Shown here piece after piece: positions 5,940 to 12,038 of a stretch of DNA of 12,038 nucleotides. Source of the stretch: an uncultured Bacillota bacterium (lineage in GTDB: Bacteria > Bacillota > Dehalobacteriia > UBA4068); the NCBI GenBank assembly GCA_934271085.1, contig CAKQQU010000044.1, positions 1-12,038 of the forward strand, given 5' to 3'. Each line of letters starts with the position of its first letter. Position 1 is the first letter of the stretch. Both the position numbers and the translations under genes were made by a program. The notes below the pieces were generated by a model. The model searched no databases. It saw nothing but the letters and a program-made list of their open reading frames with translations, and was not told the DNA's origin.

Positions 5940-8900
5940 ATGTTTTTGGCTGATCTTCATATCCATTCCCGCTATTCCCGCGCTACCAGCCCGGCAGCAG
6001 AGCCGGTACAGTTGGATCTTTTTGCCCGCCGCAAAGGGCTGGAGCTGATAGCCAGCGGTGATTTTACCCATGCTGCCTACCGGCAGGAGCTTGCGGAAAA
6101 ACTGGAACCCGCAGAAGACGGCTTGTATATGCTGAAACCCCAACTGCGCGCTGAAGACGAACTGCAGATAAAGGCAAATACTCCCCGCTTTATCATATCC
6201 GGCGAGATCAGCTCCATATATAAAGATAATGGGAAGACGCGCAAGATACACAATGTGATATTGCTGCCATCTTTGGAGCATGCCCAACAGCTTTCCGGCA
6301 AACTGGAAGCCCTTGGCTGCAATCTGCGAGCAGACGGCCGTCCCATCATCGGCCTTTCCGCCCATGATCTGTTGGAAATGACTTTGGATGTATGTGAAGA
6401 CGCTATTTTCATCCCAGCTCATATCTGGACTCCCCATTTCTCCCTTTTCGGTGCTTATTCGGGATATGACGCTATCGAAGAATGTTTTAGGGAGCTGACT
6501 GGCTATATCCATGCTTTGGAGACAGGACTTTCCTCTGATCCCCAAATGAACCGGCGTATTTCCGCTCTGGATAAATATGCCCTGATATCCAACTCTGACG
6601 CTCATTCCCCCAATAATCTGGCCAGAGAGGCCAATATATTCAACTGCCAGTTGAGTTATCCGGCGCTGGCTGCCGCCATTGGGGACAGGCAGGGCCAGGG
6701 GCTGGCAGGCACAATCGAATTCTTCCCGGAAGAAGGAAAATATCATTGGGATGGCCACCGCAGCTGCAAATATTCCTGCCGGCCGGGAGAAGCTATCGGC
6801 AATCATGGCATTTGCCCTGTTTGCGGCGGACGGCTTACCTATGGGGTGGATCATCGCATCATGGAACTGGCCGACCGGCCGGAGGACTTTGTTTTGGAAG
6901 GAGACAAACCCTGGCAAAAACTGGCTCCTCTGGCGGAAACAGTAGCGGCCTGTCTGGGCATGACCACTGCCTCCAAAAAAGTAGCCCAGATCACCAACAA
7001 GCTGATGCAGGAATTAGGCCCGGAACTGACAGTGCTTAGGGAAACGCCTTTGTCTGATATCGCTGCTGCCTCTTCCCCACTGATAGCAGAAGGCATATCC
7101 CGGATGCGCCGCGGAAAAGTCACTATGGAGCCAGGATATGACGGAGTTTACGGCAAGGTAAGAATCTTTACCGAAGAAGAATTGGCGGAATTTCAGGGGC
7201 AAGGCTCTCTCTTTGCCGGATTTGGTTATGCAGCAAAAAGCCGCAGCGCTGCCAAAACCCAGTCCAAAGCGGCAGATAAGACCGCAGATAATGCTGAAAA
7301 ACCGGAGCAGGCATATCCCTATGGTCTTAACCAACAGCAATGGCAAGCTGCTTCTGCCCAGGAAAAACAGGTGGTTGTTTTGGCTGGGCCCGGCACCGGC
7401 AAGACCCATACCCTTATCTGCCGCATCCTGCATCTGCTGGCTCAGGGCGTGCCGCCGGAACGGATCATGGCTGTGACCTTTACCAATAAGGCTGCCCGGG
7501 AGCTCAATGAACGCCTGCAGAGCCATCTGCACAAAAAAAAGCTGCCCCGGGGCATGCAGATAGGCACTTTTCACGGTCTGGCCCTTCGCCAATTGGAAAG
7601 CAGCGGCAAGGAACTGCGGCTGATAGATGATTTCAGCGCTCAGGCTTTGGCAGAGGCATATTTACAGCAGTATGGTTCCAAACTTACAGCAAAAAGTTTT
7701 TTAAGCAAATTATCCGCCGCCAAAAACGGCTCGCCCAGCCAACTCCCCGCGCAACTGGCCGAAGGATGGCAGGACAGGCTGACGGAACTTAATGCTGTGG
7801 ATTTTGACGATCTGCTGCTGCAGGGTCTGGCCCTGGCGGAAAACACCAGTGACAGCTATGGCAGGCATCTGCTGGTGGATGAATTTCAGGATATCAATCC
7901 CCTGCAATTCCGTCTGGTGCAGGCATGGAGCAAAGACGCTGCATCCCTCTTCATCATAGGTGATCCGGCCCAGGCTATTTACGGCTTCCGCGGGGCAGAC
8001 GCCGCCTGCTTTGACCGCTTCTGCCGGCTTTATCCGTCAGCCAGGGTAATCGGTCTTACCCAAAACTATCGCTCCACCGCCAATATCCTCAGCGCCAGCC
8101 TGCCCCTTTTGGACAAAGAAGCCCCTCTGCTGCAAAGCGCCCGGGGCGAAGGCAGTCCGGTACGCCTGGCGGAAAGTGAAAGCCCGCTCAGCGAAGGCAT
8201 CTTCATTGCTTCTGAGATAGACCGTATAGTCGGCGGCATAGATATGCTTACCGCGCACAAAAACCGCCGTCAGTCCGATGCAAACCGTTCTCTGGCTGAT
8301 ATAGCCATCCTTTACCGGACAAACAAACAGGCGGAGCAACTTGCCTATTGTCTGGAAAAGGCAGGTATTCCCTATCGGGTCAGCGGCCGCGAGGATTATC
8401 TGGCAGATGAACAGGTACGGCTGTGCCTGACCTTTTTCCGCTGGCTGTTGGATGATAAAAACAAACTGGCAGAGCTGACCTGCCGCAACTATTATAACGA
8501 AGAACAACTGGCAAAATTAAAAGCGCAGTTTTTGCCCTGGGATAAAAAAGCCAGCTCCGAGTTATTGATCAGCCGTTGGATAGCAGCAAACTACCTTGAT
8601 GGTAATGAAGCATTGGAAAAACTGCGCAGTGCCGCGCTCCTTAATCCTGATATCCGCGATTTTATTTTAGGAGAATTATTAGGCAAAGAGGCGGATATAA
8701 CACGCAGCAGCAGCAAAGAATATCAGCAGGAGGCTGTATCCCTGATGACTCTTCATGCAGCCAAGGGCCTGGAATTCCCGGTAGTATTCCTGGCCGGGGT
8801 AAAGGAAGGCCTTATTCCCTTTGCCGCCCAGGGCCTCAGCGGTGATATCCAGGAGGAAAAACGTCTATTTTATGTAGGCATGACCAGGGCCAGAGACGAG

Positions 8901-9023
8901 CTGATACTCAGCGGCTGGCCAAAGCTTTCCGACTTTCTTAAGCTTATTCCGGCGGACAGGCTGCTTCACGAAAAGGCTGTTATTAAGCATAAGATCAAGG
9001 CAGATCAGCTAAGCCTGTTTTAA
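5940..9023 (+). CDS. Endonuclease Q-like PHP nuclease fused to a UvrD/PcrA-type superfamily 1 helicase
   Basis: One intact frame of 1027 residues joins two enzymes. Residues 1 to about 415 match endonuclease Q: PHP metal motifs DLHIH (5-9), GDFTH (40-44), E89, H161 in the PAHIWTPH segment, SDAH (219-222), and a zinc ribbon with C276, C280, C292 and C295 followed by ELADRP. EndoQ enzymes nick DNA 5' of deaminated bases such as uracil and hypoxanthine. A lysine/alanine-rich linker (about 430-457) leads to a helicase with every SF1A motif: GPGTGKT (483-489), TFTNKAA, TFHGLALR, DEFQD (647-651), GDPAQAIYGFRGAD, QNYRS, the HAAKGLEF motif V (939-946) and YVGMTRARDEL motif VI (978-988). The region between motifs IV and V is short, so subdomain 2B is reduced. 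The ATG has GGAGG at seven bases. It is probably a cytosolic DNA repair factor: nick at a deaminated base, then strand unwinding. Domain calls are firm; the joint function is inferred. Confidence 0.93.
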   Translation: MFLADLHIHSRYSRATSPAAEPVQLDLFARRKGLELIASGDFTHAAYRQELAEKLEPAEDGLYMLKPQLRAEDELQIKANTPRFIISGEISSIYKDNGKTRKIHNVILLPSLEHAQQLSGKLEALGCNLRADGRPIIGLSAHDLLEMTLDVCEDAIFIPAHIWTPHFSLFGAYSGYDAIEECFRELTGYIHALETGLSSDPQMNRRISALDKYALISNSDAHSPNNLAREANIFNCQLSYPALAAAIGDRQGQGLAGTIEFFPEEGKYHWDGHRSCKYSCRPGEAIGNHGICPVCGGRLTYGVDHRIMELADRPEDFVLEGDKPWQKLAPLAETVAACLGMTTASKKVAQITNKLMQELGPELTVLRETPLSDIAAASSPLIAEGISRMRRGKVTMEPGYDGVYGKVRIFTEEELAEFQGQGSLFAGFGYAAKSRSAAKTQSKAADKTADNAEKPEQAYPYGLNQQQWQAASAQEKQVVVLAGPGTGKTHTLICRILHLLAQGVPPERIMAVTFTNKAARELNERLQSHLHKKKLPRGMQIGTFHGLALRQLESSGKELRLIDDFSAQALAEAYLQQYGSKLTAKSFLSKLSAAKNGSPSQLPAQLAEGWQDRLTELNAVDFDDLLLQGLALAENTSDSYGRHLLVDEFQDINPLQFRLVQAWSKDAASLFIIGDPAQAIYGFRGADAACFDRFCRLYPSARVIGLTQNYRSTANILSASLPLLDKEAPLLQSARGEGSPVRLAESESPLSEGIFIASEIDRIVGGIDMLTAHKNRRQSDANRSLADIAILYRTNKQAEQLAYCLEKAGIPYRVSGREDYLADEQVRLCLTFFRWLLDDKNKLAELTCRNYYNEEQLAKLKAQFLPWDKKASSELLISRWIAANYLDGNEALEKLRSAALLNPDIRDFILGELLGKEADITRSSSKEYQQEAVSLMTLHAAKGLEFPVVFLAGVKEGLIPFAAQGLSGDIQEEKRLFYVGMTRARDELILSGWPKLSDFLKLIPADRLLHEKAVIKHKIKADQLSLF

Positions 9024-9031
9024 ATCAAAAC

Positions 9032-9059
9032 TTAAACTCTTGTTAAACTTTTTTTAAAC
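9032..9059 (+). promoter_or_regulatory. Three TTAAAC direct repeats with 11-base period, PhoP/PhoB-box-like
   Basis: TTAAAC occurs at 9032, 9043 and 9054, exactly one helical turn apart, and ends ten bases before the -35 box of the next promoter. A poorer fourth copy (TTAAAT at 9020) overlaps the end of the helicase gene. Gram-positive PhoP sites are direct TTAACA-like hexamers with five-base gaps, which this layout matches. The repeats are seen directly; the binding protein is inferred. Confidence 0.5.
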
Positions 9060-9068
9060 GATCATATC

Positions 9069-9097
9069 TTGAGCCATACTACAGAAAATGTTAGAAT
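9069..9097 (+). promoter_or_regulatory. Candidate promoter of the TVP38/DedA-like gene
   Basis: TTGAGC (9069-9074), a 17-base spacer and TAGAAT (9092-9097) make a good sigma-A promoter, with transcription starting near 9104. This places the start codon at 9127 and rules out the in-frame ATG at 9088, which would be upstream of the transcript. The weak third to sixth positions of the -35 fit a promoter needing an activator bound at the adjacent repeats. Confidence 0.55.
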
Positions 9098-9126
9098 ACT
9101 CACAGCAAATATTCAGGGAGTTTTTA

Positions 9127-9942
9127 ATGCAGCACCATCTGAGTGAACGTGGTAAAAGGATACTAAGTATCATCTCTATTCTGATTTTTATAGCATTTAG
9201 CGTTGCGATCTTTTTTTGCGTAGGCCGGCCTTTGATCAGATTCGCTTCTGAACCGGAGCATTTCCGTGCCTGGATAGATTCGCTGGGCAGTTGGGGAGCT
9301 TTGGCTTTCATTGGAATTATGACTCTGCAGATAGTAGTAGCCATCATTCCCGGCGAGCCTCTGGAGATAGGCGCAGGATATGCCTTTGGCGCCATGGAAG
9401 GCATTATCCTCTGCCAAATCAGCGTAGCCATCGGCACGGCGCTTGTTTTCTGTTTTGTACGCTATTTCGGTACAAAGGCACTGGAAGTATTTTTCCCCCT
9501 GGAAAAGATCAATTCCCTGCGTTTTCTAAGCAATAATAAGCGGCTTTATCTTCTTACCGGCATACTTTTTTTCATTCCCGGCACTCCCAAAGATCTTATT
9601 ACCTATTTTATGGGACTGACCAGGATAAAACTTCTGCCCCTGCTGGCGCTTTCCGTATTCTGCCGTTTGCCCTCAATAATCACTTCCACTATCAGCGGCA
9701 ATGCGCTGGGACAAGCCCAATATCAATTAGCTGGTATAGTCATAGCCGGTACGGTAATCATCAGCATTGTGGGTATCATTATCTACCGGCATATAAGTAA
9801 AAAAGAAACTGAAGCCAGAAAACTGGCAGGGTCGGCCGACAACACCGGAGAAATTGGCGGAAGTGACACCGGCCCCGAATTAGCTGCCGCGGTAACATCT
9901 GACGATGCAGCAGAATCTGTTCCCGAAGCCGCTGCAAAATAA
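9127..9942 (+). CDS. TVP38/TMEM64 family (DedA-like, VTT domain) integral membrane protein
   Basis: This 271-residue inner-membrane protein has a hydrophobic segment at about 11-33, then the VTT/SNARE-associated domain: a membrane stretch at about 57-76, the re-entrant IPGEPLEIGAGYAFG motif (74-88), a helix at 92-112, FIPGTPKDLITYFMG (149-163) and further helices around 166-180 and 200-220 with the conserved FCRLP (178-182). A positively charged RHISKK stop follows, and the tail (about 235-271) is acidic, Ala-rich and probably disordered. DedA/VTT proteins act in membrane lipid homeostasis, some as lipid scramblases or undecaprenyl-phosphate flippases; this protein's cargo cannot be read from the sequence. 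The start at 9127 has AGGGAG nearby; 9088 is rejected because the promoter -10 lies after it. The terminator that follows is shared with the converging gene. Confidence 0.88.
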   Translation: MQHHLSERGKRILSIISILIFIAFSVAIFFCVGRPLIRFASEPEHFRAWIDSLGSWGALAFIGIMTLQIVVAIIPGEPLEIGAGYAFGAMEGIILCQISVAIGTALVFCFVRYFGTKALEVFFPLEKINSLRFLSNNKRLYLLTGILFFIPGTPKDLITYFMGLTRIKLLPLLALSVFCRLPSIITSTISGNALGQAQYQLAGIVIAGTVIISIVGIIIYRHISKKETEARKLAGSADNTGEIGGSDTGPELAAAVTSDDAAESVPEAAAK

Positions 9943-9948
9943 AATGAC

Positions 9949-9986
9949 AATAAAAAAGACCAGCCTGCAGGCTGGTCTTTTTTATT
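9949..9986. terminator. Bidirectional rho-independent terminator
   Basis: GACCAGCC (9958-9965), a TGCA loop, and GGCTGGTC (9970-9977) are flanked by six A's and six T's that extend the stem, so it works on both strands. It serves the membrane protein gene on the plus strand and the amidohydrolase, whose stop codon overlaps its edge, on the minus strand. Confidence 0.95.
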
Positions 9987-9987
9987 G

Positions 9988-11304
9988 CTAAAGTGTTCCT
10001 TTTTCCTTCATGGCGTTAATGATACGCCGGCAGGAAGCGTCGCCTCTGGCCAGCAGTTCCGGCAGATCCATATTCGGGAACTGCCCTTCTTCATAAAGGA
10101 TACGGCCATCAACCATAGTCAACAGCACATCGTTGCCACAGGAAGAATAAATGAGATTGGTCAAAAGATTATACATTGGGCGCATATAAATATGGTCTAT
10201 ATCGATAACTACCAGATCGGCTCTAAAACCCTTTTTAATAAGGCCGCAATCAGGTCTTCCCTGAGCCAGGGCGCCTGCTCTGGTAATGCTGTACAAAGCC
10301 TGTGCCGGCGTGATAAGCGTGGGGTCTCCGGTAACGCCCTTATGAATAAGGGCAAACGTCTTGGCTTCTTCCAGCATATTCAGATTATTGTTGCTGGCTA
10401 CACTGTCTGTGCTCACAGCAATATTGACTCCCGCCGCCAGCAGATTCGCAGCAGGACAAAAACCGCTGGCCAGCTTCATATTGCTTTTGGGGCAACTGGC
10501 AACCGATACGCCCTTATCACGCAGTATGGCTATATCTTCCATACTGATATGAACGCAATGAGCGGCAATGGCAGGTACATCAAAAAGCCCGCATTCATTA
10601 AAATAAGCCACTGGGGTAAGACCGCCGTGACGCTGACGGCATTCCGCTACTTCTTTGGCAGTTTCCGAAACATGAATATGCACGGAACCGCCGTCCTCAC
10701 GGGCAGCCTGGGCCACACTGCGCGCCAATTTCTCGGTACTGGTATATTCCGCATGCAGGCCGAAATCAATATGGATACGGTCATCGTCAAGACCATGATA
10801 TTTATCCCTAAGTTCCAAAGTGGGAACATAGTATTTAGTGTCTTTGTATTCCTTTGCCGGGTCAGAGCAGGTAGCACCCAAAGCCACATTGGCTTTTACT
10901 CCGCTGTCATAAAAAGCTTTGGCAATCGCCCGGCCATGCATATACATATCGGCAGCGCCGACTATGCCGAAACGAAGCATTTCCGCCGCGGAAAGCATGG
11001 TGCCGATATATACGTCGTCGGCAGTAAGATGCTCCTCAAAAGGAAACATCTTGGTAGTAAGCCATTCGCTCAAAGGCAGATTCTCACCAAAACCGCGCAC
11101 AAGAAACATAGCGCTGTGGCTATGAGCATTAAAAAAGCCGGGGGTAAGCAATTTACCATGACCGTCATAAATACGTCCAAAGACCTTTTCGTCAACAGGA
11201 GCCTGATTGGACAAATAAGTTATATGCTTATCCTGTACACCAACATACATATGTTCCCGGATCTGCATGTCCTCGTCAACGATGGTGATATCTTTGAACA
11301 ACAT
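9988..11304 (-). CDS. TrzA/MTA-SAH-deaminase-type metal-dependent amidohydrolase
   Basis: The 438-residue protein has the complete amidohydrolase barrel of the 5'-methylthioadenosine/S-adenosylhomocysteine deaminase (MtaD) group. Seen: the metal pair NAHSH (H61, H63) after the LTPGFFNAH strand, HVSE (H211, E214), AAHCVH (H249), SCPKSNMKL (270-278) and STDSVASNNNLNM (298-310) with the last metal ligand D300. Enzymes of this group deaminate adenosine-type nucleosides or related N-heterocycles in the cytoplasm, recycling purine or sulfur compounds. The exact substrate here is not certain. The usual G after the TD pair is S301. The ATG at 11304 is fixed by an in-frame stop just upstream and a GGAAAG/AGGAAGG ribosome site. 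It is transcribed alone from a strong promoter with a long structured leader and ends in a bidirectional terminator. Confidence 0.88.
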   Translation of the reverse strand: MLFKDITIVDEDMQIREHMYVGVQDKHITYLSNQAPVDEKVFGRIYDGHGKLLTPGFFNAHSHSAMFLVRGFGENLPLSEWLTTKMFPFEEHLTADDVYIGTMLSAAEMLRFGIVGAADMYMHGRAIAKAFYDSGVKANVALGATCSDPAKEYKDTKYYVPTLELRDKYHGLDDDRIHIDFGLHAEYTSTEKLARSVAQAAREDGGSVHIHVSETAKEVAECRQRHGGLTPVAYFNECGLFDVPAIAAHCVHISMEDIAILRDKGVSVASCPKSNMKLASGFCPAANLLAAGVNIAVSTDSVASNNNLNMLEEAKTFALIHKGVTGDPTLITPAQALYSITRAGALAQGRPDCGLIKKGFRADLVVIDIDHIYMRPMYNLLTNLIYSSCGNDVLLTMVDGRILYEEGQFPNMDLPELLARGDASCRRIINAMKEKGTL

Positions 11305-11466
11305 AGGGCATCTTTCCTTCCTGGATTAATAGTATAGGCTTTATTCAGTTCTTAAATTATATAAAACATTATTCTAAGCAATTCAAATATAAAGCAATAA
11401 CGGCATTTTATCACGGTATTGATCTGCTCAACACCTCTGCCGTTTCCTTTTGATTATAACCGATTT
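11305..11466 (-). promoter_or_regulatory. Long structured leader of the amidohydrolase mRNA
   Basis: From the predicted start near 11466 the untranslated leader is about 160 bases. On the minus strand AACGGCA (11444-11438) pairs with TGCCGTT (11405-11399). Inside that lies a second stem, GTGTTGA with TCAATAC (one G-U pair), closing on the five-base loop GCAGA. The sequence after the stem is AT-rich, without a clear terminator. It matches no riboswitch class I can recognise; a regulatory role is possible but unproven. Confidence 0.4.
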
Positions 11467-11472
11467 TTGTAT

Positions 11473-11500
11473 ATTATAACACAGACGAGAAGAATTTCAA
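11473..11500 (-). promoter_or_regulatory. Strong sigma-A promoter of the amidohydrolase gene
   Basis: On the minus strand TTGAAA (11495-11500) is followed after 16 bases by a perfect TATAAT (11473-11478) with a TG-extended -10. A second TATAAT-like hexamer lies about 20 bases downstream. The remaining upstream sequence, 11501-11627, is AT-rich with a run of TATATA and shows no gene. Confidence 0.65.
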
Positions 11501-11627
11501 GTGTTTTTAAAAATGCAATTTGTTTGTTTCCTAGACCTTTTCTCCAGATCTCTCCGTTTTTCTTTATATATATGATATATATGCCAAATGTATGCAAATA
11601 ATATGTTGTTTGATCATTAATAAAAAT

Positions 11628-11662
11628 AAAATGCCGGACAAGATAAACCCGTCCGGCATTTT
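11628..11662 (-). terminator. Terminator of the transporter gene
   Basis: AAAATGCCGGAC (11628-11639) and GTCCGGCATTTT (11651-11662) form a 12-bp stem with an 11-base loop. On the minus strand it is followed by a T-rich run, and it lies 65 bases after the transporter stop. It would insulate the amidohydrolase promoter from upstream transcription. Confidence 0.88.
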
Positions 11663-11726
11663 GAAGAGGGGGTGGACTTTCAGATTGTTATAAGACAACA
11701 GTAACTATCATTTATCTGCTTATTGC

Positions 11727-12038
11727 CTACTCAACCAATTCTTCCAGTTTAACCCTCTTTTGCAGGGCAAATGCCAGTATCAGGGAAATAAGATACCAAG
11801 CTCCGGTCAGAATCAGGTATTTGACACCGGTGGTGAAGATGATGATGTAAGCAATGAACAGAACGGAAATGATGGGGAATACTTTGGCGGTGAAGAAAGC
11901 GCCGAAGCCTTTATCATGCCATCTTTCCTTGACATTGCCTATGCAGATAAAGCCATAGGCTGTGGTGGCCATGATGCCCATCACGGTGAAGTGATCGTTG
12001 ATGCCGTCGAAGATGCCGCCATAAGCATACAGTCCGTA
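11727..12038 (-). CDS. C-terminal part of a multi-spanning membrane transporter, probably APC superfamily, cut by the window edge
   Basis: The frame is open from the window edge (YGLYAYGGIFDGINDHF) to the TAG at 11727, giving the last 103 residues; the start codon lies outside. It contains three hydrophobic stretches: around VMGIMATTAYGFICIG, around VFPIISVLFIAYIIIF, and around YLILTGAWYLISLILAFAL. A charged tail (KRVKLEELVE) follows. The layout of a helix, a short charged loop (NVKERWHDKG), then a helix pair and a short cytoplasmic tail is what the end of APC-type amino-acid or metabolite permeases looks like. The substrate cannot be told from this part. It is transcribed toward the amidohydrolase but separated from it by a strong terminator. 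Confidence 0.6.
   Translation of the reverse strand, partial: YGLYAYGGIFDGINDHFTVMGIMATTAYGFICIGNVKERWHDKGFGAFFTAKVFPIISVLFIAYIIIFTTGVKYLILTGAWYLISLILAFALQKRVKLEELVE

Noticed and set aside
5826..6917. A 363-codon open frame on the minus strand
   Set aside because: It is antisense to the endonuclease Q part of the fusion gene, whose motifs are unmistakable.
9088..9126. A longer N-terminus for the TVP38-like protein
   Set aside because: The ATG at 9088 has no ribosome site and would lie upstream of the predicted transcript start.
9985..11337. A 450-codon open frame on the plus strand
   Set aside because: It is antisense to the amidohydrolase, whose motifs are complete. Its translation shows no recognisable domain and it has no ribosome site; it is a codon-usage shadow.

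Overview
The window looks like chromosomal DNA from a low-to-medium-GC member of the Firmicutes. The best guess is a non-sporulating, gut-type Negativicute or a related clostridial lineage. The reasons are the xseA-xseB-(ispA) block, strong AGGAGG-type ribosome sites, a SpoIVCA-type large serine recombinase, and a decayed copy of the Firmicute sporulation gene spoIVA. No rRNA, tRNA or CRISPR array was recognised, and the species assignment is inference.

Left part, minus strand (1-4076): the start of a probable polyprenyl synthase gene (ispA-like) lies downstream of xseB and xseA, which encode the two subunits of exonuclease VII and overlap by 8 bases. Upstream of xseA is a fossil of spoIVA: the conserved C-terminal 97 codons stay in one frame, but the rest is broken or missing. 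Next come a strong terminator and a large serine recombinase gene. A 54-codon ORF with an excellent ribosome site precedes the recombinase and overlaps its start.

Middle, plus strand (4077-9942): an intergenic region with two clean inverted repeats leads into a class-II fumarase/aspartase superfamily lyase with strongly biased codons, closed by a 13-bp-stem terminator. Then comes the most striking gene: a 1027-residue fusion of an endonuclease Q-like PHP nuclease (deaminated-base repair) with a complete UvrD/PcrA-type superfamily 1 helicase. It is followed by a TVP38/TMEM64 (DedA-like) membrane protein. The promoter of that gene carries three TTAAAC direct repeats at an exact 11-base period, resembling a PhoP/PhoB box.

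Right part, minus strand (9988-12038): a TrzA/MTA-SAH-deaminase-type amidohydrolase converges on the membrane protein gene at a shared bidirectional terminator. It has a strong promoter and a leader of about 160 bases with a nested hairpin. The window ends inside a membrane transporter gene, probably of the APC type.

Most genes are separated by terminators and act independently. The exceptions are xseA-xseB-ispA and the small ORF-recombinase pair. The main biological interest is the single-chain nuclease-helicase, which could nick at a damaged base and unwind from the nick, and the recombinase lying beside a ruined sporulation gene.
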